The position numbers were made by a program, and so were the translations under genes. Source: Kudoa neothunni (taxonomy: Eukaryota > Cnidaria). From it: a stretch of DNA of 64,000 nucleotides. This document shows positions 25,711-37,200 of the stretch, piece by piece (positions within the stretch are counted from its first letter, which is position 1; every line of letters starts with the position of its first letter). The notes under the pieces are model-generated. The model ran no database searches. It had not been told where the DNA came from and saw only the letters and a program-made list of their open reading frames with translations. Location: contig OZ199840.1 of assembly GCA_964304625.1 (NCBI GenBank), positions 9,300,001-9,364,000 of the forward strand, given 5' to 3'.

Positions 25711-27187
25711 CTATGTTCCTTCTTCCTCAATTTCTACGGTAGTTTCGATAGTGACCGTGGTGTCTTCGTTGTAGTGGCCTTCACAGATCGTTTTACACTC
25801 CGTGCCTGATTTAAAATTGTTCGAATTCCCACCGTACCCTTTGTAATTGAACGCCTGGCATTTCTTGCTTGCGTGGTTATAATAGTATCTTGTTACTATA
25901 AAATCCCCGGTACCAGAATTTCCGGCTTTACTCATTTTGCATGTTTCCTCGATCTTTATTTCTTTCTTGTACCCCCCTAAACTTATTTAAAATAATTTTA
26001 TTCTGGAAGTATCAGTTATACTCTCAAATTTTTATAAACATTAATATTGTTGATTAAATCAAATAAAGTTCGTACCTGCACCACAATAACTATGACACAT
26101 TTCCATCGTAGGAAAACTATTTTTTTCTTTATTGAAATCGGATTCATCAGTTGGAAGAGGACCAGTTTCCATTTGTTTGCATACATCATCTTTTTCATCG
26201 TAATAGTATCTTTTTATATCCGTTCCACCATTCTTAGAAGCATGTTGAGAGGGGCCTCCTTCACAAGCAGGAACTTTTTTTTTCTTCTCGATAACACCGT
26301 CCTTGGTTTCTTCTGAATTTTTATACGCTAAGAAAATTAAAATTCTTATATCAAATAATTATTATACGAAAACATTTTTTAACGCATTCAGAGAACGAGC
26401 TAAATATTCCTCTTGTATCTGTATCTATTGAGACAGCAGCAAAAGCGCACTTTTTGTTGTCGACATCAGCTATAATTGCAGTGCCCGGATCTTTATCTTT
26501 AACATCCGGTTTTAGTGTGCAATCCAAATAATTCGGTGACAAATATTTTTCCTTATCCTTCTGTTTATTTATAATGGTATCATCAGCGTTGGTGAGACCT
26601 CCATTCTTTTTATCTAATATGTGTAATTTAGTTATTTTTTATCGCTAAGATAGTTTAATTACTAAAACAATACAAGTAACATTCCTCATCACTTTCATAT
26701 CTGTTAAAACTACCACCACACCCATTATAATTGAATGTTTTGCATGATGCAGTTGTTTGATCAAAGTAATGCTTTTCATCTGTACTTGAATTTTTAACAC
26801 AGTGTCCGGGATGCATAGGTTTTTTGCATCCTCGGAGTTTTTCCCTTATAGTCAACTTACCTCGAAATAATCTTAATATTTAAGTTTTAAATAAAACTGT
26901 ACCGTGCATTTCGCAAAGTCCTTTAGATGCGAAATTATTATAATTTCCTTTAATACCTCTGTATTCTAGTGGTTTGCATTTGGCATCATTAATGTCAATG
27001 AACCAACGGTCGATGACATTATCCATGGTTTTATCCACCCCAATAGGCCAATCACCTTCATCTCGTTCATAGGAGGGTAATATTGGATCTATCGAGCATA
27101 TTGAAGAAATACCAAAATATGTTAATTACCGGTCCAACAATAATACCAATAAATAATGAAGATTATTAGATTAAATGAAGAGCGCAT
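25711..27187 (-). CDS. Secreted multi-Kunitz protein B, 6 exons
   Basis: Exons on the minus strand: 27187-27130, 27088-26903, 26860-26663, 26613-26368, 26327-26076 and 25976-25711. They sum to 1206 nt (401 aa) and end in TAG. Exon 1 gives a signal peptide (MRSSFNLIIFIIYWYYCW). The plan mirrors Kunitz gene A: five modules, one per exon, with phase-1 junctions throughout. The first module has the same degenerate form (DRWFIDI..AKCKPLEYRG..GNYNNF). The second (exon 3) is the only one with all six cysteines (GCKKPMHPGHC...CKTFNYNGCGG...CYLYC). Modules 3-5 lack C2 and C4; in module 5 the fourth cysteine is Tyr (GYGGN). The acidic tail reads EDTTVTIETTVEIEEE. Probably a secreted inhibitor-like or structural protein. 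A and B are clearly paralogs 12.6 kb apart in the same orientation. An AATAAA signal lies about 20-30 nt past the stop. Confidence 0.9.
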
Positions 27188-27482
27188 TCTTTTTCTAGCA
27201 AAATAAACAAGCTACGAATGCTGGAAAGTAGAATTATAATCAGATGCACAATAGGAAAACTATTCAATACATCCATAAGATTAAGTAAAATTTAATTAGT
27301 ATTATTATTCGTGTATGTTATTCAATAGTATTATTAGATTTCCGATTTAATTATACTTATTTCATCGACTAACTACATTATGTTTTAATTTTGATTAAAT
27401 TTTATGGTATTGGACGTCATCGTTTCATCGAGTAAAACTTTTTTATTCAAGTACCTAGATTAAGCAAAATACAGTGTGATCC

Positions 27483-27673
27483 GTAGTGACGTGTAGTTCG
27501 TAATTTGAGAAAATGTTACAAAATCAACGTACATATAAGGTTATAATAAGTTATTTATTTCTCAAACTATTTAAAAACATTTATTTGATCATTAAAAGTA
27601 TAAATGAAATATTTTTAACTTAATTAATTATGTTTTTATGGATTTTTTTGTAGTGACGTGTTGTTCGTAATTT
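27483..27673. repeat. Direct repeat pair, 24 bp, 167 bp apart
   Basis: The segment GTAGTGACGTGTAGTTCGTA at 27483 (extending 4 more bases) recurs at 27650-27673 with one mismatch. The sequence between is AT-rich and unremarkable. These may be parts of a decayed element. Confidence 0.7.
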
Positions 27674-28139
27674 TCGGAGGGTGTTAAAATATTAGTTTTC
27701 GATCGTAGACGAAATGGGAGTCAGAAATAAAAATTGAGTTAGGGTCTTAAATGAGAAATATGAAACAATTAATTTTTTCCAAAACCAGCGAAGACATGGA
27801 GCGGAAACAATGTTGAAAATGACGCCAATATTAGTGACTCCATAAGTGATGGTAACTGTCATAGAAATGACAAGTTTCATAAATTTGATGATAGAGAACG
27901 AAAAATTATTCCATTCAAAATTACCTCTCTCATTTTCTTATTTAAGACATTACGTGGAATATCATGGTTTAAATAGTTATAAACATCTAACGGATATTGG
28001 ACGAGATTTACACAATATAATTGTCATAAAACTTAAAAATATTAATACAACTGAGAAATTTTCTTCAAAATAATTTATCATTACGCAGTTTTTTTTGTTT
28101 TTTCTACAAGGTAAAACCCCTGGCACAACTTATTAGGTT

Positions 28140-28505
28140 ATGGAATTCTGGTTGGTCAGACCTCTTACATTAACTGTTTAAGCACCGCAGGACGTAACAT
28201 GAACCCCCTTATCTTTATGCGGTAGTGTGGGACTTAACCCATTAAACATCCTCGTCTCAGGACGACCACCATCCCAAACCTTATTCCTTTAAGGAAGTTG
28301 GCTCTGTGAAGGCTGCAAATTACTTGTCGTTCGATGGGTTCCAGAGATTCAAACTCCTATTCATACTCACCCCACTTCACAGCGAGCGTACATTTTAACC
28401 ACAGCTCCTAAGTAAGTAAGGGATAGAGACCCACCGGCGGATTCGAACCCATTACCTCAAGGTTCTGAGTTCGAGTGTCACACCGATGTGCTATCTGTCC
28501 TCGGC
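28140..28505 (-). mobile_element. tRNA-derived SINE
   Basis: Read on the minus strand, the head carries a pol III A box-like TAGCACATCGG and a perfect B box GGGTTCGAATCC (28439-28450) at tRNA-like spacing. About 280 bp of tRNA-unrelated, GC-richer body follows, containing a TTACTTACTTA motif. The tail boundary is uncertain. The tRNA-like part does not fold into a clean anticodon stem, so it is a SINE rather than a gene. Confidence 0.7.
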
Positions 28506-29009
28506 TCATATTTACCTATGATAATCAGGTATGGTGCAAGCTTAGGTAAAACATCAAATCAGATAATAAAATCGCGTAAAATTAACTTTTACAAATCCAC
28601 AATATTCATCAAAATGTTGTTTATTTATTTGTTTATGGAAGAGAAATGCTGTCTTGGCGTTATTAGATTTTGAAAATACGTACATGATCGCGCAATTTTT
28701 CAGCCTTATAAACCCGTCCGCGAGCCGCACTATGCCCACCACTGGGTTAAAATACAGTTCTTCCCCCGTCAGGGGAAGTCGCTCGACGAGGTAAACCGAT
28801 GTTGGCATACACGGTGCCTCTATCAATTCCTAAAGGAAGCACTCTTTCTCGTTATTAACTAATCGTATTTACTCTGATAAATATAGATATCTATCCAAGA
28901 ATACATAATTTAATTAAAGTTTCCATTAAATGACGTTAACGTGTCATCAACTATTATTGCTTTTATCACACGTACACCACGTTTAATTTTGGTTTTCTTC
29001 GTTCAATAA

Positions 29010-29817
29010 TTATAAACATTGTATTTTGAGTTCATATCGCCTTTTTAAATTGGAAGTGCCATTAATGCTACTTTGAGTATTGCTTTCCTGAGTTTCTACG
29101 TAGCTGATTTTTCTTTGTTTGCACATTCGAGACGAATGCCCCAATTGTTTGTTTGCATGTGAAACAATTTTTATTTGCAAAGTAATATTTACTTTCCGGG
29201 TGGTTATTCTTGCCACATCGTCGGCATTTCTTATAACCTTTCAACACTACGTTCGTCATCAAGTCCTGGCTATTCGTTTTTACTTTGGCGATATCATAAG
29301 AGCTCGTCATTGTTTCTTCCATAGCGATAGCTATTTCTTGAGTTCTTTCCCAGGTTAAGTTCACACCTTCAGACAGCAACCTATCTTGAATAGGTTTGAA
29401 TTTGTGAGCTAGACCACACACCAATTTATCCCGTAGGGAATCGCGCGGAAATTGTCCAAAGTTACAATCTTTGGATTCTCTTCTCAGTCGAATGGTAAAG
29501 TCCCTTATCGACTCTTATTCCTTCTGATGGGTTTTGTGAAATTTGAATCTTTCAATAATGGAAGATATTTTGTATTTAAAATGAGTATTCAAAACATCCA
29601 TGATGTCATCGAGTGTAACCTCCTCCATTATTTTTGGTTGGACAAGGCTGTTGATTAGCTGAATTGTTTTATTTCCTATCACTGAAACAAACATTGTTTT
29701 TGCTATCGATGACATTGCGTCATGGGCCACTAGCAACACTTTAAATCTCTGATGGTATATCTCCCAAGATTCTCCTTGCTTGAATTCTCCAAAGTTATTC
29801 AACATTCTCGTCGCCAA
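29010..29817 (-). mobile_element. Gypsy-like LTR retrotransposon gag fossil
   Basis: Minus-strand frames show a gag of the Ty3/Gypsy K02A2.6-like type: an N-terminal gag domain (FGEFKQGESWEIYHQRF), an ERFKFHK segment, then a nucleocapsid zinc-knuckle region (CRRCGKNNHPESKYY). I find no protease, reverse transcriptase or flanking LTRs nearby, so this is an isolated, broken fragment with a few breaks. It is likely old, though the protein pattern is still readable. Confidence 0.75.
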
Positions 29818-31285
29818 TTGTTATGATTGATGCGCAAGAAATAACCAGTATGAGGCACACAAGAATCCTCTGCAATCTGGTCACACAATATGTTGGATAT
29901 AAATATTAATGAAATCAGTTTTGTAATATCTTAGCTATTCCTTACCGTAAGAATAGCCTGTGCCGTAGGAGGGATTATACGGATCCGTAAGCATAGCTAA
30001 CTCCAATTTTTAATTATATCAATATAATTTTTATCTCAAATCAAAAATTATTTTAAACCTTAAAATTATGTTAGTTCTGATTTGTATTATGAAAGATCCT
30101 TATAAATCCATTCATACCAATACCAATATATTATTTCTAATAATATTAATTTCATCTTATATAAATTATATGCTCATTAATCTCATTTTTAATCATTAAA
30201 ACTATCTACAACAATGTTTGCTATAGTTCCAAATCTCCCTGTCTTCATATTTATACCTTTTCATTTTAATTAGAAATTTAATTCAATGCTTTAACAAAAT
30301 TAATTTCATTTTTATTATTTATTCTAATTTTTTTGATGTTTTTGATTATAAAAAATCACCTAAAGTTACATAAAGTTATTATTTATTATTGTAATTTTGC
30401 AGTAAATCATCTATAAACAGAATAATCTCGGTAATATAAAAAACTTTTTAGGTTAATAAAAAATTCATAAGCAAGCTTATTCTTTTTAATACATCCATGA
30501 ATACGTAAGAAGGTGTATTTTACGAAGATTTATATTAATGTTGCGGAATAAATATATAATCATTTTAAATTTAAAAAAATTGTGCTGAAAATTGATATTC
30601 TCTCCTTAACAAAATTATTTACTACAGTTATGCAGTGATCTCATAAGCATAACTGGGATTTCATAGAAATAGTTTTGATAAAATTACTATTAGTAACAGG
30701 AATTAATTCGACATTTTATCTTGTTATTCTCAATTAAATGTGGATAAATTTTCTTACTGCCATGATAAAATAACGTATTCCTAGTACTAATAAATTTAAA
30801 CTGAGATTAACGTTCATAATTTAAGTATATCAAATCATTGGATTGAGAAATGGTTGGAAATTTATCTTTAACACAACTGAGGAAGGTGGGGTCGAATGCA
30901 ATGATGATCTTTAATTTAACCTTTTCTGGCATTATTTTCTTATCATTCAATATTTAAAAAATATACTAAGTTTAATTAAATTATAATATAAAATCTGGAG
31001 TATGCACAACATGACCAATTTTTGAGCCATCTGCTCTATTATTGATCACGTGCAGAACTAACCATATTTCAATAAAAATATATAAAAATCAAGACTTTAA
31101 AGCCAAACAATAATTTATTTGAAGTGGAATTTTCTATTTAAATTTATTCGTGTTATAAAGAAAAAATAATTGAAAAGTATTCAACAAATATGATAAAACT
31201 CACACATCATAAATTTTAATGATTACAATATATTTATCGAATATATCAAATAATATCGTTTTCTCCACACTGATTTTATCAATGG

Positions 31286-34200
31286 TTAATTTTCTTCAAT
31301 TTCATTGTGAATTTCAATCTCTTCAGTTTCATTAGTCATTTCGACCAAATTAGGATTTGATTCGACAGTAGGTTGGTCCACCCAAGATCGTTGGGCTGCC
31401 AGAGCAAGATCCTAATAAAATTTAAAATTGGCATCAAATTAAATTTAAAAATAATAAATACACGATCGTGTTGTTCTTGCATTTGTTCATATTTTCGCAT
31501 ATACATACTGTGGGATAGGTCGAACATATCTTTAGCGGTGGCGATGGGTGTGGCAGAAGTTGAGCGTTTGGCGGTTCTAGCTATGAGTTCATTGCTACCG
31601 TAATATTCATTTGGATAGAGCATTAATTCGGTGGGATTGTTTTTAAACTAAAAATCATATTAAATCATTGGAGATATAGAAAAATCATTACCAAATGCAG
31701 AATGTTTTTGAATTCATCATATTTTTCGAATAAAGGAAGATGACCCAACACATACAATCCAAGTCGACCTCTGGATAAAGCAACAACTAATCTTCTCAAG
31801 TCTCTCAGGTAACCGATGGATTTGGTTCTTGTCATCGAGACAATCACATAGTCATTCTGTTGTCCTTGGTATCGATCAACGGTGGTTATTTTGAATGGGG
31901 CTCCAAGTAGGGGATTGTTGGCGCAACGTTTCTCAACAATATCTCTGATGAGATGTTTTTGGCCATTATACATTGCAAGGATCGTTATTTTATCGGAGGG
32001 GTAACCAACCAATCTCATATAAATGTACAACGAGACAGCAAACTCAGCTTCCGTCTGATTTTGGTAGTAGAAAGGGATGGGTTCGGACTCGGTGACTGCT
32101 TCCATGTCGTTGTTTGAGGTGGTTTTAGTTCTGCGTTTTTTCGGTTCAGAAACCGACTGAGCACTTGTTTGGTTATCACATTTTCGATTATATTGGATGT
32201 TAATGAATTGGTAGTTGAACGCAAAACCAGCATTATCCGGTCATTCCATCAAAAGTGTACACATGAGGAAGATGTTTGATTGTATTCTCATATTGGAATC
32301 CAATTAGTTCATAGATAGCAGGTCTGCATCTGCCTTGATAATCCAGTTGAATGCATTTCACACCCAACCTGCAGAATCTTTGGAACATTGATTGGTCAAC
32401 GTTGGAAAATAGACGCAACGGAATGTTTTTTATAACTGGCGGTAGTTGATGATGATCTCCAATGAGTATAAGACGTTGAAGTCGTTTAGCAGAATCTTTC
32501 TGGAGAGTAAATGGGATGAAGGTTTCAATTTCGAGCATTTGAGCGGATTCCTCCATCAGTACACTGTCATATTGTAGGCCCATTTGGATGAGATCGTCGC
32601 GTCTTAAGGATGCATAAGTGCAAGTCATTGCAATAATTTTGGCCATTTTCACAAGAATATAATTGCTTCTTCCCTGAGCTATAAATATTTTAGAAAAGCA
32701 GAGTTAACCAACTACGAGAAGAACAGTAGGAATATTCTATTAGTTGGTTCGACATGTGGAATTCAATTTACCTGTGGTTATGAGTTCAAAAGCGCGATAT
32801 TCTTTCAACTCCTCAAACATGTTTTCTATACTTTGGAAATATTGCTAAACAGCAATTAATAAGTGAAGATGCACAAATTAAACCAACTTGAACATCATCC
32901 ATGGATAACACAAGTTGAGAGTCATTCCAATCGACCTAAGTAAAGTTTGTGATTACGCTTATTGACCACTGTAACAAACTACATTGGAAAAATATTTTTT
33001 AAACGGGAAATGAGTTCTGATAGTTGAAGGATCGTTCTATAAAATAGTTCAAGTTATTAGCCAAACTAATTAGAAATTTTATTATCAACTTTAGTGGCGA
33101 GAAGTTGATGGAATTCGTTTATAAGCTTGGTTACCTAAATCAAAACACATTAATTTAGACTCAAACTCAAAAAAATAACATGATATTGATAAAAGTTGTA
33201 TGCAGTTTCGCAAGTGTGTTCAGCTTGAGGGAAATCTAACGACTGTTCCAATCGACCAAGCATCTCTAGCAATTCTAGTCGTCTATTGAGGATGAAATTT
33301 ATTCGGCCAGTTCTAAAAAATACTCACATTAGACAAAGCTCTACAATCACTGTCATTGTAAAGTAGATGTGGCATATTTTTTAAAGGCAATCAGCTATAA
33401 AAACTAATATTCGACTACCTACCTACTAAAGTCTTTTTGGGTGTCTAAAGATTCTTCGCCATGACCAAGTCTTAGCAGGTGTTGCTCACTGACACCACAA
33501 ACTATGAGTTTCTCAAAAATTTGGTTGAGAGCCTGATTCGAGTGAGCAAGAACCAATATTTGATGTTGCCCATCGTGATGTAGTAGATTGGTGAGTATTT
33601 TGGCGGCCACATCAGTTTTACCGGTTCCAGGCGGACCAACAATCTAGAAATACAATTAAGTCGAAATTTTTTTGTTGGAAATTTATAGTATCAAAAATAC
33701 CATCGTTAGGCCGCGTAAACTTCCAGATTTAATGGCTTCAACTTGCATTTCGGTATAACGTATATGTTGAGGAAGATGTTGGGATAGATTGGAACAGTGC
33801 ACGACAATTTCGTCTTCATTCACAAACTCCACACTATTTTATTTACAAGTGTCAAAATATGAACAAGCATAAACTTAAATATTTATTTAAACAATTGTCG
33901 CTAATATTATTATGATAGAAAATAGATAACAATTACCATGAGTAATTATCACCATCACCTTCAAACTAAAGAAACCACATTTAGACGACTGATGTGCACA
34001 ATAAAAACACTACTCTAATATTGGACACTCCATTGAAACATTCTTTAAGATGTTCTCGATCTTGAAATGTGTCGGGGAATTTACAGTGTATGGATATGTT
34101 TCAAGTCTTAAGGTGGATTTAAATACAAAAACAATAAAGTCCGCAAATAACTTTGAATAATGAGTGTTCTCAACATTACCACAGCCAACAACAACCCCCT

Positions 34201-37200
34201 TCAACCAATCGGGAACTAACTCATTGTCTTTGCGAGAACGATATGACTCAATTATAAGATTTTTAATGGTTGCTAAGCATTGTCGAAATGTGTTTTCCTT
34301 TGGCTTCTTTCTAACAACCACACACACGCTTTTGTATATATCCTACAAAGATTCCAAATAAAACTAAAACTGAAACCGCTGCAACAGTAGGTTTATTTGT
34401 ATACCAATTTGCCATCATTTGAATCGATTTGATATTGGATTGGATCCAACTGTACATTCATTGTGAGTTGATTATCAATATTTCCGCCAAATTCATTTTT
34501 AGAATCGAAGTTGATACTCTCCACAGTACAACCTCTCACGGCGACCACCCCATACTAAAAAAATTAGCCAAAATAATAAATAGTCAACAACAAATTTTCA
34601 TTTGAAACTATGTATAATTAATGCTAAATTGAGAAATTACGTAATTACATTATTGTAAAATAAATTATTATTAACCTTCCGAGCGCCGCCCCAAAATCGA
34701 CAACACACTCTCCTTCTTTCGGGGTCAATATGACCCTAGATATTTATTTCTTAAAATTGTGTAAAAAAATATTTTATGACGTTTTATGATGACTAAAATT
34801 AAATCTAATCATTAATTTTGGAGTAAGGAGTAAAAATAGTGACTGCGAGATTGTGCAAATAATGCTGAAACCAATAAATTGTGTATATAAATCATTATTC
34901 GACTAATTTAAGTCGTATGACCATTCCCATTTATGAAGTTTCAAATATTTGATAAAATAAGATATATTTTTGAGAGTTAAAAAAATCAATCGTCTATCAA
35001 GAAAAATGAGGATTTTAATATATTTTTTTGAAACCTAATAATTGATTCATTTGGATAATTTTGAACAGGTAAATTTTTGAGTGGTTCTCACAATGTGATT
35101 GTCCATCAGTACTGAATGTTTTTATTTTTTTGGCTCGAACATAGTCAAACGGATCACATCTATTTCTACTAGAACGAGGCTCGCTAGTTGCAACGTTTTG
35201 TTCAACTTATTTAATGTTATCACGACTCAATTTTTGGCTAGACTATCAGCTAACTGTTCTAAAAATTTGAATCTGAGAAAATATTCTTATAAACGTGAAA
35301 TGTGTTAATTAAGTTAATATCAATGATATTGTGGAAAACAGCTGTTGGTCATCGATTTGTGTATCATTAGACAACTGTTGCAGATATAATCCTACCGACT
35401 ATGTCTACACCACCAATGTATTGATTATGATTATAATTGAGTCAAACTTCCGGTTATCGCTATTCTAGGCTTTTCAATCGACCATTTATCAATACAACAA
35501 TCATCATAATAATCGGATTCAGATAAAAAATTAAATTATTGAATTTCGTCATAAATTTCACCGCCCTCAGTATCATCATTTGACAATAAATCGTGGTCAA
35601 AATCGCTCATCGTTAAAAATTTAATTTTTAGTTTTTCTCTGTGTCCACTTAACAAAATTTCATTTTCAATTAATTAAATTGTTTAAAAATATTTAATCTA
35701 TAGTTCAGAAATGTATAAAATAGCTTTTATGAGAAAAATGAATGGGTTCATATCGACCCCAAAAGAGGGGGAGTGAAGTACTTTTTGTGCAAAGCTTATT
35801 TTCTTACAAATAACATTCAGAACCTTTAATTTTGGAGTTTTAAGTATAAATTTGACTTCTAAGTTGGTTTAGAATACGACTGAATGCGTCTGAGGTCATA
35901 TTGTTACCAGAGTCGCTCGAAAGGTTAAACACAACTATAGACTTATAGACTATGAATGAGATTTGTTAAATAATAATGTGATTGTTCGTTTTTACATAAT
36001 ATTAATTTCCCTCTTATTTTAAGTTTAAAATTTATAAATTTTTCAGCAACTGAACTTGGTAATCACTCTTTCGATCGAAATCGCTAGATGAGTCAATTGA
36101 TTGGATTCTGGATAAGGATATAATAAAGCAAGAGTCATCAGGCTTCAAACCTTAATTTTGGTATTATAGTCAGAATATAAGAGAATTGAAAACTGAGTAT
36201 TACTATTCTTCCACTCTTCCACATATTGTCTTCTAAGGTTTAACGGTATAATAAAAGAAGCTTTAACTGAAGATGGATAATGTTGGCCGATATTATTTTG
36301 TCCAATCTATATTAAATAAATGTAAAAATTAATTTAAAGAGTTGATTAATTCACTGAGTAATTTGAAAGTGTTCCACAGGCTAAAAAACATAGGGATTAG
36401 ACATATGGATAATAATTATAAGTATAAAATACTTGGGCCATTCGCGACCATCCACCAAATTCCAATTCACCGTACATATCAAGTTTTGGTTTCATTCGAC
36501 TGAGTGCATCTTCAACGTCGTATTTGATTTGAGCTAACAAACAAATGTCTCTTAGTTGTTAACAGTAAAATTAAACTCACATGCAATTTCAAGGAAATAA
36601 AGATAATAATTTCTTAGAAGATAGTCGGTGATAGAAAGAAACTGCACATTAATACGAGGATGAGCAACGATATTATCTATTCGTTACAATTTAAAATTCG
36701 AATAGAAATTCTAGTTCTAAATAAATTACCACAGCCGAACACATAGTCAGCATTCCAGATGATCTAAAAAATTTAGTTTCATCACAGCAGCTATAAATCA
36801 CTTTTTCAGTAGGGAAAACTGGCGAATTCATAAACTGCTCCATAAACTTAATAAAAACGAAATGGCAATCAAATCCATCCTCAGAGAATTTATTTCGGAT
36901 TAGGTTTTGTAGGTAAGAATTTGTGAGATTGCAGGCTCTATGAGGATCAACGAGCTGCATTTTTTGACACACATCGTCGATATCGACCATTGTGAGAGCA
37001 TTCAACGGTTGATCAATGTCCGATCGTGCTAAATGTGCCCATGCAAAATTCTCTCACCGACTCGTTATCTGGGAAAAGTTGGAACAAGATTTTCTATAAA
37101 TAATTGTTCGAAGTAGACAAATAGAAAAAAAGATTAATAAATATGGATAATTTCGACTACCACATCAACAGTCTCTTGGTCATTATTTATTATATTCTTA

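Larger units (their letters stand above)
27188..31285. other. Gene-free region with SINE and retroelement remains
   Basis: Holds a direct repeat, a tRNA-derived SINE, an unusually GC-rich 170-bp patch (about 28690-28860), a Gypsy-like gag fossil and then about 1.4 kb of very AT-rich DNA before the AQR stop. I see no host gene. Confidence 0.5.
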
